From a bacterium (lineage in GTDB: Bacteria > BMS3Abin14): a DNA stretch of 9,082 bases. Where the stretch lies: NCBI GenBank assembly GCA_029210545.1, contig JARGFV010000098.1, positions 1-9,082 of the forward strand, written 5' to 3'. This document shows, in pieces, positions 1 through 6,245 of the stretch. Each line of letters starts with the position of its first letter. Positions within the stretch are counted from its first letter, which is position 1. Below the pieces are notes generated by a model. That model was not told the origin of the DNA. It saw only the letters and a list, made by a program, of their open reading frames with translations, and did not search any database. The position numbers were made by a program, and so were the translations under genes.

Positions 1-91
1 GCGTGGTTTTCGGTTCCCTCACGGATCGAACACACAGCCATTGGCACTCGATCCAGGCGCCTCTCCCAGGCGCGGCTTGTCATTGATTTGG

Positions 92-138
92 GCGCCCCGC
101 GCGGGGCGCGTTGATGGACTTTTTGCGAGTCCATCAAC
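92..138. repeat. Composite two-hairpin intergenic element
   Basis: Two adjoining dyads lie just before the lipoprotein gene. Positions 92-109 are a perfect 18-bp GC palindrome (arms GCGCCCCGC / GCGGGGCGC). Positions 110-120 and 128-138 are perfect 11-bp inverted arms (GTTGATGGACT / AGTCCATCAAC) around a 7-base loop. The arrangement looks like a dispersed repeat unit rather than a terminator, because no clean T-tract follows. It ends 26 bases before the chosen start codon and may fold in the leader RNA. That it is dispersed elsewhere in the genome is inference. Confidence 0.6.
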
Positions 139-163
139 TTTGAATGGGGAAAGGGGGAGTGTG

Positions 164-973
164 GTGAAAAACTTATCTATTACCACAGGATCGATCATCC
201 TGGCGCTGACGCTGGCCACGATATCCTGTACCACGATAAGCCCGGCACCGGATCAGGCAGCGGGCAGCGGGATCAGGGGGGTTATTCTCTCGAAGGAGAC
301 CGGCAAGCCCGTCGCCGGAGCCCATGTGTATGCCTATAGTGATCCTGCCAAGAACCTCATCGGGGTGGCTGACCATGTAAGCAAAGGGTCGGCTCCGGAC
401 GGGTCATACACATTGGAGATGCCCCCCGGAGAGTACTATTTCGTTTCCCGGCAAAGGGCTTCGGGGTCCAACTACGGCCCCATCGTCACCGGCGACCTGT
501 ACGACCACCGGTACGAACAGGATCCTGTGCGTTTACATAAAGGGCAGGTCATCGAAATGAATTTTGACCTGCTCCGGCTCAGTGAGCCCATGTTCTTCCA
601 GGTGTTCACAGAGCCTGAGCGCACAACAGACACCGGGATCACAGGCCGGATCCTCGACGATACCGGGGAGCCGGTTCAGGGGGCCTTCGCCACCGCCTAC
701 CGCGACGAAAACATGAAACGTCTGCCCGACTATGCCTCAACCCTGAGCGGGGATAATGGAAACTACAAGCTTTACCTGCCGGAAGGTGGAAAGTGGTATG
801 TCGGAGCGAGGTCCCACGCCCGTGGAGTCCCCAGGCCCGGTGAGCTTATCGGGCGTTACGAGGGGTCTGCCGATCACTCCCTGCAAGTCCCCGCCCAGGG
901 GTTTGTGGATGGTGTCGAGATAACACTTAAGCCGTTCATATCCGAGCCTCCTGCAGGTTACGTTCCGTATTGA
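164..973 (+). CDS. Lipoprotein with two carboxypeptidase-regulatory-like repeats
   Basis: A predicted exported lipoprotein of 269 residues. Residues 1-21 form a signal peptide (basic start, hydrophobic core) ending TISC, with Cys22 as the likely lipidated residue; Thr at -3 is not ideal for a lipobox. Two related beta-sandwich modules follow, at about residues 37-104 and 158-254. Each begins GI-x-G-x-I-L and carries G-K/E-P-V-x-G-A, then D-G/N-G-x-Y-x-L and P-E/P-G, the pattern of CarboxypepD_reg-like (peptidase-associated) domains. Such domains usually bind protein or carbohydrate; no catalytic residues are seen. The frame is open from 41, but GTG at 164 is preferred because AGGGGG lies six bases before it and the signal peptide begins there; GTG at 161 is the alternative. 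The next gene starts three bases after the stop, so they are probably co-transcribed. The ligand is unknown. Confidence 0.8.
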   Translation: MKNLSITTGSIILALTLATISCTTISPAPDQAAGSGIRGVILSKETGKPVAGAHVYAYSDPAKNLIGVADHVSKGSAPDGSYTLEMPPGEYYFVSRQRASGSNYGPIVTGDLYDHRYEQDPVRLHKGQVIEMNFDLLRLSEPMFFQVFTEPERTTDTGITGRILDDTGEPVQGAFATAYRDENMKRLPDYASTLSGDNGNYKLYLPEGGKWYVGARSHARGVPRPGELIGRYEGSADHSLQVPAQGFVDGVEITLKPFISEPPAGYVPY

Positions 974-976
974 CCC

Positions 977-1948
977 ATGACTTCTCATAATCGACCCCGA
1001 ATCGCCAGCCTCATCAACCGCCTGACCACACTTCGCCCATGCGGCAAAGGGGAGGTCATGCCCGGCTTCCTCGAAATCCTTGAATTGACGGTGTCAGCCG
1101 ATGCCTTTGCCCTGCTGAGGGTCCATCCCGATGACGGCTCGGCGGATATCCTCGGTGGTCGGGGCCTGAAAATTCCGGTAGAGCGCTGGTCGGAAAAGCT
1201 GGAGGCGCCCCACATTGCGAAGCAGGCCGCCAACTTCCCCGATAAACCCGCCATCGCCGCCATCGGGTCGTTCGTCTGCGATCCGCTGCTGGCAGAGGAG
1301 CAGGCACGTTCTCTCGTCATGTCACGGCTGGGGATCGGCGAGGACTACCTCGTGACCCTGGCTGTGCGCCGGGAGGGGAAGCCGTTTTCCTCCCACGAGG
1401 TCGAAAGGTTTGCTGCTGTGGCAGGGGTGATCAACCTGGTAGGGCGTAGCTGCTATCTTGAGCAGGAGTGTGAGGAGAGGCTTGATAAGGATGGCCTCAC
1501 CGGTCTGGGCCAGTTTCCCGTTTTCCACGATGGGTTGATAAAGGAGCTTTCCAGGGCGCGAAGAGGGGCCGGACGCATGACGGTAGGGATCCTTTCCCTG
1601 GACAGAAAAGACGAAATGCCGCCTTCCGATCCCGAGGTTCTGACAGTGGCACGTATCTTATGCGATCAGCTTCGCAATTTCGACACTCTGGTGCGATACA
1701 GCCCCGTGGAGTTCGCCTTTATTCTCCCTGACCTCAAGGTGACGGAAGGGGTCAAGGTCATGGAACGTGTGCAGGGCGGGATCGAGGAAGCCCTGGCCGG
1801 ATTCCCAGATCCATCATGGACCTGCGTCGGCCTTTCAGGCTACCCGGACGACGCCGCAAGCGTGGAGAGGCTCATCGAGATCGCCGAGGCTGCCGCCAAT
1901 CAGGTCCGTGAGGGAGGGGCACCGGGAGTATCCCGGTGGAAAGAATGA
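977..1948 (+). CDS. GAF domain plus degenerate GGDEF domain protein
   Basis: A 323-residue cytoplasmic protein with no membrane segment. Residues about 15-165 look like a GAF-type sensor (helix, then SADAFALLRV, strand-rich core, closing helix EVERFAAVAGVINLVGR). Residues about 170-320 have a GGDEF fold: DGLTGL at 172-177, LSLDRKD at 207-212, and RYSPVEFAFILP at 240-251 where the family has RYGGDEF. The signature is thus SPVEF, lacking both glycines and the aspartate needed for GTP and metal binding, so cyclase activity is very unlikely. It may instead act as a signalling adaptor. No EAL or RxxD inhibitory site is seen. ATG 977 is three bases after the lipoprotein stop but has a poor ribosome site. 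ATG 1058 has a strong AAGGGGAGG just upstream, but would remove the first helix of the GAF domain. Overall family is clear; start and role are less so. Confidence 0.85.
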   Translation: MTSHNRPRIASLINRLTTLRPCGKGEVMPGFLEILELTVSADAFALLRVHPDDGSADILGGRGLKIPVERWSEKLEAPHIAKQAANFPDKPAIAAIGSFVCDPLLAEEQARSLVMSRLGIGEDYLVTLAVRREGKPFSSHEVERFAAVAGVINLVGRSCYLEQECEERLDKDGLTGLGQFPVFHDGLIKELSRARRGAGRMTVGILSLDRKDEMPPSDPEVLTVARILCDQLRNFDTLVRYSPVEFAFILPDLKVTEGVKVMERVQGGIEEALAGFPDPSWTCVGLSGYPDDAASVERLIEIAEAAANQVREGGAPGVSRWKE

Positions 1949-2000
1949 TGGTCGTCCAGGGCACGTCATCTGCTGCCTAAAAAAGTCCTTTTCATTAATC

Positions 2001-2161
2001 TCCCTCTCCCCGTCGTGGGAGAGGGTTGGGGTGAGGGGGCGTTACTCCGGAGAACTTTGTTTCACCCCCACCTCCTTTCAGCAGCCAACCTCCTTAATTT
2101 TCCCCTCCCTCCTGGCCCGACGAAGCTTCATGCGAAGGCGACTGAGGGGGGAGGAAGAATT
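2001..2161. repeat. MITE-like block of GC-rich inverted repeats
   Basis: Positions 2002-2010 (CCCTCTCCC) and 2017-2025 (GGGAGAGGG) form a perfect 9-bp stem with a 6-base loop, continued by GGTTGGGGTGAGGGGG. Further on, TTTCACCCCCACC (about 2059-2071) is a rough complement of that G-rich tail. AATTTTCCCCTCCCTCC (about 2096-2112) is a rough complement of the GGGGGGAGGAAGAATTT that closes the block near 2161. This nested layout is typical of small non-autonomous repeats found between bacterial genes. The first stem may also help end transcription of the GGDEF gene, although no T-tract follows. No transposase is present. Confidence 0.5.
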
Positions 2162-2277
2162 TGGAAACTATACTGTATGACGGGACTCTGGCCTTGCATC
2201 CCCTCGACAAAGCTCGGAGCCTGGGTCTGTAGAACGGCTAACGCACTCTGAACGACCGAAGAATAGACAATAGTATT

Positions 2278-2301
2278 CAGGAGCCAGGATACAGGAGCCA
2301 G
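2278..2301. repeat. 7-bp-period degenerate tandem array
   Basis: Units CAGGAGC, CAGGATA, CAGGAGC and a partial CAG follow each other with exact 7-base spacing. It is one of several arrays of this period in the spacers of this window. Confidence 0.6.
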
Positions 2302-2327
2302 TAGGAAAGACTGTATCTGAAACAGTA

Positions 2328-2351
2328 AAAGGCGGCCATTTGGCCGCCTTT
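2328..2351. terminator. Bidirectional intrinsic terminator
   Basis: A perfect 10-bp stem, AAAGGCGGCC / GGCCGCCTTT, has a 4-base loop. It is followed by TTTGTTTG on the plus strand and, read on the minus strand, by TTTTACTG. It lies 50 bases beyond the stop of the minus-strand lipoprotein gene, which it most likely terminates, and it would also stop read-through from the plus-strand operon. Confidence 0.85.
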
Positions 2352-2401
2352 GTTTGTATTCTATGCATTGTTTGGAATAAGAATTCAGGTTGTAAATGTT
2401 C

Positions 2402-3142
2402 TTAAGGCTTGGGAACTTCTCCTGGCTCCTGACTCCTGGATTCCGGATTCTGCCTCACCGGCACTCTCCCCATCTGCCGGCTCATGAGCTTCGCGAGGGG
2501 AAGGAGGTCATCCTCGTAGGGCAGCTGGCGGCTCGGAAAACGGGCTATCCGACGGCGGGCGGCGGGGTCGATGAACGAGGCGTCTATCGTCAGGAAGGAA
2601 GGGGGGGCGTTATACTGCTCCCTGCCCTTGGAAAGGAGCCCGGTAAGGACTCCCTGGACCAGGTTCTCCCCGCCGCTGTGGTACTCACCCCGGCCCCGGC
2701 CCAGGATCAGGAGGTCAGCACCCAGTTTCCGGCCGATGAGGGCCGCCCCGTCCATAGCCTCCTCCCAGTCTGCCTTGCCGCTGTCGTCCATGTACCCGTG
2801 GGCGGCGGCCAGCACACCGAAGGCGTCCGACAGGTCGTCTTCGTCCATGAGCCGTTCCGTCGAGTCAAGGGGAGCCAGGACATCGTACCCCTTGGCGCGC
2901 ATGGCAATGGCAAGCGCTTCCTGCATCTTGCCGCCCATGTCGTTGGAAAGGTCGGTATCTTCGGACGTGAAAGGCGGCCGGCCGGTCCCGATGGTCATGC
3001 GGATAGGCAGGACCAGCACGGTCTTGTAAGCGTCCGGGCCCCAGAGGGGCGGCGCCGGCTGCATGGGGGCGCAATTGGCTGTGAGCAGTAAGACAGTGAG
3101 GGCGATGAGAGAGAAATGGATCCTGAATGATGTCCGTTTCAT
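2402..3142 (-). CDS. Putative lipoprotein of unknown function
   Basis: A 246-residue predicted exported protein that I do not recognise as a named family. Residues 1-23 are a signal peptide (MKRTSFRIHF then a hydrophobic run) ending LTANC; Cys24 would be lipidated, though Asn at -1 is unusual. The mature part begins with KTVLVLPIRM and later has a Gly-Ala-Asp-Leu-Leu-Ile-Leu-Gly-Arg strand (about 141-149), a layout reminiscent of the periplasmic alpha/beta fold of TolB-N/LpoB/CsgG-like lipoproteins; this resemblance is weak. The last 16 or so residues (NPESRSQEPGEV...) are encoded by a 7-bp-period tandem repeat and are probably a recent extension. No Shine-Dalgarno is evident before the ATG at 3142; the upstream leader is pyrimidine-rich on the coding strand. 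A strong terminator follows. Confidence 0.75.
   Translation of the reverse strand: MKRTSFRIHFSLIALTVLLLTANCAPMQPAPPLWGPDAYKTVLVLPIRMTIGTGRPPFTSEDTDLSNDMGGKMQEALAIAMRAKGYDVLAPLDSTERLMDEDDLSDAFGVLAAAHGYMDDSGKADWEEAMDGAALIGRKLGADLLILGRGRGEYHSGGENLVQGVLTGLLSKGREQYNAPPSFLTIDASFIDPAARRRIARFPSRQLPYEDDLLPLAKLMSRQMGRVPVRQNPESRSQEPGEVPKP
2420..2454. repeat. 7-bp-period array inside the lipoprotein 3' end
   Basis: Five units, TCCTGGC, TCCTGAC, TCCTGGA, TTCCGGA and TTCTGCC, run without breaks at 7-base spacing. Their complement encodes the NPESRSQEPG stretch near the end of the minus-strand lipoprotein. The unit is close to the complement of the CAGGAGC array at 2278-2301. Confidence 0.6.
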
Positions 3143-3375
3143 GGAGGCATCTTACATAAAATAGACAGGGATAGAAAAGGATAAAAAGGGGGGGGAAATA
3201 AATAATGGAGAAGGGGGAAGAAGAGGCGCAGTAGAAGGCTGGTGAGAAGTGCGGGATAAGCTCAGGGTGGTGAGCCTGCCGAACCACAGGCTCAGGACTG
3301 TGCGGAGTATCGGGTTAAACCTGGAATTTGAAACCCGAGCGAAGCGAGTCAGCTTCTTGTCTTTCAGATACCGGT
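3143..3375. other. Spacer between helicase and lipoprotein genes
   Basis: There is no gene here. Positions 3271-3278 and 3287-3294 are inverted arms (TGAGCCTG / CAGGCTCA) with an 8-base loop, inside a GCTCAGG-rich repeat of a kind common in bacterial spacers. Positions 3311-3316 and 3332-3337 (CGGGTT / AACCCG) form a second, weaker hairpin just past the helicase stop. Neither is followed by a clear T-tract on the minus strand, so read-through from the helicase into the lipoprotein gene is possible. No good promoter consensus is visible for the lipoprotein. Around 3176-3222 the plus strand is almost pure purine. Confidence 0.45.
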
Positions 3376-4776
3376 TTACCTCTTCGGCCGTGATCCGGAT
3401 CGCGCAGGTGATCCGCTCGTGCCTCGCCGTGGCGGTCGCAAGGAGCGGGAACCCCGGCCGCCGGTACCGGGCGCGGTACGTCCGTGCTTTGCCTGCTTTT
3501 TCCGCGTTTCCTCCCTCTCGAGGGCCATCATCTTTCGCACGGTGAACTCGGGGGTCTTGTCCTGGCCGAAATCCTCGTCGAAAGGGATCCTGGAGGGGAT
3601 GCGGTCGGCCAGAAGCTCCTCAATGGCCGGCAGGGTGTAAACGTACTGGTCGCAGGCCAGTGTATATGCGCGGCCGAGCTTCCCGGCCCTGGCGGTTCGC
3701 CCGATACGGTGGACATAATCTTCGGGGTCCTGGGGCACATCGTAGTTGATGATGTGTGTGACGTCGTCGATGTGCAGGCCCCTGGACGCCACGTCCGAGG
3801 CGATGAGGAGAGGCAGTTTGCCCAGTTTGAAACGTTCCAGGACCCGGTTCCGGGCCGATTGTCTCAGGTCTCCGGTGAGGAGTCCCACATCCTCATAACC
3901 GTGGTCCTTGAGCTTACGGACAAGCCAGCTTGCGGTGATCTTCATGTTGGTGAAGATAAGACCCTTGGGGACATCCTCTTTCCCGAGGATCCCCAGCAGG
4001 AGCGGGAACTTCATGTCCCGGTCCACATGGTAGACGGCCTGGGTGATCCCCTCGGCCGCCAGTTTCTCCGGTGTAATTTCCACATCCCTGGGCCGGTTCA
4101 TGAAATCTCTGGCGATGGAACGGGTCCGGCGGTCCAGGGTGGCTGAAAAGAGGAGGGACTGCCGGTCCCTGGCAGGGGGCAGACGTCGGAAAATGTTCCT
4201 CAGTTCGTCCCAGAACCCCAGGTCCAGCATCCTGTCCGCCTCGTCGATGACCAGGAAACGGATCTGGCCAATGTCCAGGATCCCGCGCCGCATGAAATCC
4301 AGAAGTCGGCCCGGCGTCCCGATGACGATATCGGTCCCGGCCGTAAGCTGGCTCTCCTGGCGGTTGAACCCTTCCCCGCCGTAAATGGCCGCCAACCGGA
4401 TGCCCGTATGCTTACCCAGCAGTTCACCCTCCCGGTGGATCTGGAGAGCCAGTTCGCGGGTTGGGGAGAGGACAAGAGCAAGAGGCTTTTTCCGTTCTTT
4501 TTCGGGTGGATCGGCGAGGATCCGCGTAAAAAGGGTAATGAGGAAGGTCGCGGTCTTGCCCGTACCGGTCTGGGCCTGGGCGCACACGTCGACTCCGGTG
4601 AGGGCAATCGGCATGGCTTCTTCCTGGACCGGGGTCATGGATTCAAAACCGGCGTCCCTGATGCCCGCCATGACCGGTGCAGGCAGGTCGAGGGATGAAA
4701 AGGACAGTGCGTGGGTGCGTGAGTGCGTGGGTGCGTGGGAGACGGGTTCTTTTGCTTGTTGGTCGTGGTCTGTCAC
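3376..4776 (-). CDS. rhlB: RhlB-type DEAD-box ATP-dependent RNA helicase
   Basis: A 466-residue RNA helicase that unwinds short RNA duplexes with ATP, in ribosome assembly or RNA turnover. All core motifs are intact: Q-motif (Phe26, TPVQ 48-51), AQTGTGKT 68-75, PTRELALQ 105-112, TPGR 154-157, DEAD 178-181, SAT 211-213, GLIFTN 272-277, ASDVASRG 326-333 and HRIGRTAR 356-363. The stretch TLACDQYVYTLPAIEELL (372-389) closely resembles the Escherichia coli RhlB segment after motif VI, which is why I prefer RhlB to RhlE. The tail (about 420-466) is rich in Arg, Gly, Ser and Lys and should bind RNA; no RNase E is visible nearby. Translation starts at GTG (4774-4776) with AAGGA about 12 bases upstream. 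Residues 13-23 (HAPTHSRTHA region) are encoded by an 8-bp tandem repeat. A consensus promoter lies at 4824-4852, so the gene is its own unit. Confidence 0.93.
   Translation of the reverse strand: MTDHDQQAKEPVSHAPTHSRTHALSFSSLDLPAPVMAGIRDAGFESMTPVQEEAMPIALTGVDVCAQAQTGTGKTATFLITLFTRILADPPEKERKKPLALVLSPTRELALQIHREGELLGKHTGIRLAAIYGGEGFNRQESQLTAGTDIVIGTPGRLLDFMRRGILDIGQIRFLVIDEADRMLDLGFWDELRNIFRRLPPARDRQSLLFSATLDRRTRSIARDFMNRPRDVEITPEKLAAEGITQAVYHVDRDMKFPLLLGILGKEDVPKGLIFTNMKITASWLVRKLKDHGYEDVGLLTGDLRQSARNRVLERFKLGKLPLLIASDVASRGLHIDDVTHIINYDVPQDPEDYVHRIGRTARAGKLGRAYTLACDQYVYTLPAIEELLADRIPSRIPFDEDFGQDKTPEFTVRKMMALEREETRKKQAKHGRTAPGTGGRGSRSLRPPRRGTSGSPARSGSRPKR
4707..4738. repeat. 8-bp tandem repeat in the helicase N-terminus
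   Basis: Four consecutive 8-base units (GTGCGTGG, GTGCGTGA, GTGCGTGG, GTGCGTGG) differ at one position only. On the minus strand they encode the His/Thr/Ser-rich stretch near helicase residues 13-23, ahead of the conserved core. Because 8 is not a multiple of 3, a change in copy number would shift the frame. Confidence 0.8.
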
Positions 4777-4823
4777 TGTATGAGGATTTCCTTTGCAATA
4801 TTTTATTTTTGCGAAACAAACTA

Positions 4824-4852
4824 AGTGTAGGGGAGATGCAGCCTTGTGTCAA
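4824..4852 (-). promoter_or_regulatory. Sigma70-type promoter for the helicase gene
   Basis: On the minus strand TTGACA (4847-4852) is followed after exactly 17 bases by TACACT (4824-4829). The -35 box is a perfect match and the -10 box matches 4 of 6. Transcription would start near 4817, giving a leader of about 40 bases before the GTG start. Confidence 0.75.
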
Positions 4853-4885
4853 TCAGCCACATGACATCAGCCACATGCGAATTGC

Positions 4886-4983
4886 GGTCCAGAGTCCAGA
4901 GTCCGGAGTGCAGGGGAAAACGTGCATTTGGAGCCTGACGTTTGAGGTTTGAAATTAAAACCCGGAACTCGGAACGTGGAACT
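4886..4983. repeat. Cluster of 7-bp-period degenerate arrays
   Basis: Three short arrays lie close together upstream of the helicase promoter. At 4886-4912 the units are GGTCCA, GAGTCCA, GAGTCCG and GAGTGCA. At 4937-4957 they are GACGTTT, GAGGTTT and GAAATTA. At 4963-4983 they are CGGAACT, CGGAACG and TGGAACT. The sequence motif differs but the 7-base period is the same in each. The surrounding spacer (4853-5114) holds no gene. Confidence 0.55.
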
Positions 4984-5114
4984 CTAAAAACAGACGCCTG
5001 AAAATAAAGGGCGAGCCCATTCGACACGGCACATGTGCTGATGGTGCCTTGCTCAGGGCCACTCGCCGCTTGCTCGAGGCGTTCGCCTTTCGAATTGGAG
5101 CCTGCCACGAGCAA

Positions 5115-5154
5115 ATAACAAAACCGCCATCATCAAAGAGGGCGGTTTTGTTAT
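5115..5154 (-). terminator. Intrinsic terminator after the tRNA pair
   Basis: A perfect 14-bp stem (5115-5128 with 5141-5154, core AAAACCGCC / GGCGGTTTT) encloses a 12-base loop. On the minus strand the hairpin ends in TTTTGTTATTTG. It begins eight bases beyond the CCA end of tRNA-Glu, so it should end the tRNA transcript. Confidence 0.85.
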
Positions 5155-5162
5155 GCGTCGAG

Positions 5163-5237
5163 TGGTGACCCCACCGGGATTCGAACCCGGACTACCAACG
5201 TGAGAGGCTGGCGTCCTAACCATTAGACGATGGGGCC
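5163..5237 (-). tRNA. tRNA-Glu (anticodon CUC)
   Basis: A 75-base tRNA including an encoded CCA (complement at 5163-5165). The acceptor GGCCCCA pairs with TGGGGTC (one G-U pair), and the discriminator base is A. The anticodon stem CCAGC/GTTGG holds loop CTCTCAC, giving anticodon CUC at 5202-5204 for codon GAG. The T arm is standard, with GTTCGAATC. It lies five bases after tRNA-Gln on the same strand and they are very likely processed from one transcript. Confidence 0.95.
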
Positions 5238-5242
5238 TATTC

Positions 5243-5316
5243 TGGCTGGGGAGGAAGGAGTTGAACCCTCACATACGGAACCAGAATCCGCTGTCCTACC
5301 ATTAGACGACTCCCCA
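5243..5316 (-). tRNA. tRNA-Gln (anticodon CUG)
   Basis: A 74-base tRNA with encoded CCA (complement at 5243-5245). The acceptor TGGGGAG pairs with CTCCCCA and the discriminator is G. The anticodon stem GCGGA/TCCGT holds loop TTCTGGT, giving anticodon CUG at 5282-5284 for codon CAG. The first pair is U1-A72, a known identity feature of bacterial tRNA-Gln charged through Glu-tRNA-Gln and GatCAB. Its D arm is almost the same as that of the adjacent tRNA-Glu (both CGTCTAATGGT). Confidence 0.95.
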
Positions 5317-5329
5317 AACGGAACTCGAA

Positions 5330-5358
5330 AATCTAGAACATTCGGGCCGACTTGTCAA
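5330..5358 (-). promoter_or_regulatory. Sigma70-type promoter for the tRNA pair
   Basis: On the minus strand TTGACA (5353-5358) is followed after 17 bases by TAGATT (5330-5335). Transcription would begin near 5323, about seven bases before mature tRNA-Gln. No GC-rich discriminator suggestive of stringent control is evident. Confidence 0.75.
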
Positions 5359-5386
5359 CGCAGGATGTGATTGAACTTTCCCCATA

Positions 5387-5496
5387 GACGCGGCAACGGG
5401 GGGACACGGCGAAACGGTGAGACTCACAGGTGTATGCCAATATGTCCTTCCGTGCTGTTTGTCCTCCGCGTCCCCGCGTCTTCGCGTCCCCGTGTC
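5387..5496. repeat. Inverted pair of 8-bp-period arrays
   Basis: The left array (5387-5418) has units GACGCGGC, AACGGGGG, GACACGGC and GAAACGGT. The right array (5465-5496) has TCCGCGTC, CCCGCGTC, TTCGCGTC and CCCGTGTC. The complement of the right units (GACGCGGA, GACGCGGG and so on) matches the left consensus GACGCGGN, so the two arrays are in opposite orientation around a 46-base centre and could form a long imperfect hairpin. The block sits between the end of the ABC operon and the tRNA promoter. It may serve as the operon's transcript end, as no ordinary terminator is seen there. Confidence 0.6.
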
Positions 5497-5506
5497 TGCA
5501 CTGCTA

Positions 5507-6235
5507 TCAAGCTGTGGCCTGAGCCGCAGCCGACTTCACCGTTACCGTTTCACTGATGATCCTTTCCTCTTCCACCAGGTGTCCGTCGGCGATCATGAGG
5601 ATCCGGCGCGCGTTGCGTGCGCTTTCCATGCTGTGGGTGACCATGATGATGGTCATGCCCTCGGCGTTCAGTTTGTTCAATAGCCCCATGATGTCGCCGC
5701 TGGTCCTGGAATCCAGGTTGCCGGTGGGTTCGTCGGCGAGGAGTATGGGAGGCTCGTTGACGATGGCTCTCGCCACGGCGACGCGCTCGGCCTCCCCGCC
5801 GGAAACCTGGCTGGGAAGACGGTACTCCTTGCCTTTCAGGCCCACGCGGGCCAGGGCCTCTTCGGCCATCCGTCTCTTCTCCTTTTTGGGGGCCTTGATG
5901 GTGACGAGGGGCAGCATGACGTTCTCGGCCAGTGTCAGGTACGGTATGAGGTTGAAACTCTGGAATACGAACCCGAGGTATTCTCGCCTGAAATCTGCTC
6001 GCTGGTCCCTCGACAGGTTGTAGATGTCGATGTCGTCAACGGTGAAAAGGCCGCTGGTGGGCGTGTTGAGGGCGCCCATCATGGCCAGGAGGGTTGATTT
6101 CCCGGATCCTGATTCGCCCATGACGGCAACGAACTCGCTTTCCTCTATCTCGAAACTGATGCCCCGGACCGCCTGAACGAGGGCGTCGCCGGTGCCGTAG
6201 TGCTTCACAAGGTTGTCTGCTTTTATGTAACCCAT
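5507..6235 (-). CDS. MacB/LolD-type ABC transporter ATP-binding protein
   Basis: A 242-residue cytoplasmic ATPase that would power the FtsX-type permease encoded just upstream. Motifs seen: Walker A GESGSGKST (40-48), Q-loop Gln92, signature VSGGE (144-148), Walker B ILLADE (164-169), D-loop GNLD (172-175) and switch His201. Together they mark an active ATPase of the LolD/MacB/FtsE class, which pairs with four-segment permeases that work mechanically on periplasmic partners instead of forming a solute channel. The frame is open further upstream, but ATG at 6235 is preferred because AAGGAG ends six bases before it. That site overlaps the permease stop codon, indicating translational coupling. 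The last 15 or so residues are an Ala/Val-rich extension. Substrate is not deducible from the ATPase. Confidence 0.92.
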   Translation of the reverse strand: MGYIKADNLVKHYGTGDALVQAVRGISFEIEESEFVAVMGESGSGKSTLLAMMGALNTPTSGLFTVDDIDIYNLSRDQRADFRREYLGFVFQSFNLIPYLTLAENVMLPLVTIKAPKKEKRRMAEEALARVGLKGKEYRLPSQVSGGEAERVAVARAIVNEPPILLADEPTGNLDSRTSGDIMGLLNKLNAEGMTIIMVTHSMESARNARRILMIADGHLVEEERIISETVTVKSAAAQATA

Positions 6236-6245
6236 GGTCATCTCC

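Larger units (their letters stand above)
1949..2401. other. Gene-poor spacer between convergent genes
   Basis: No convincing gene is present; open frames here translate repeat DNA and have no family features. The stretch holds hairpin and MITE-like material (2001-2161), a 7-bp-period array (2278-2301) and a strong terminator (2328-2351). Positions 2162-2277 show nothing recognisable. The plus-strand operon ends at its left edge and the minus-strand lipoprotein at its right edge. Confidence 0.6.

Noticed and set aside
1767-2180. Plus-strand open frame of 137 codons overlapping the end of the GGDEF gene
   Set aside because: It is out of frame with the GGDEF gene and its latter half translates the MITE-like repeat.
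2396-3091. Plus-strand open frame of 231 codons opposite the lipoprotein
   Set aside because: It is the antisense of a gene with a signal peptide and terminator, and has no ribosome site or family features.
3484-4146. Plus-strand open frame of 220 codons opposite the helicase
   Set aside because: It is the antisense shadow of the conserved DEAD-box motifs.
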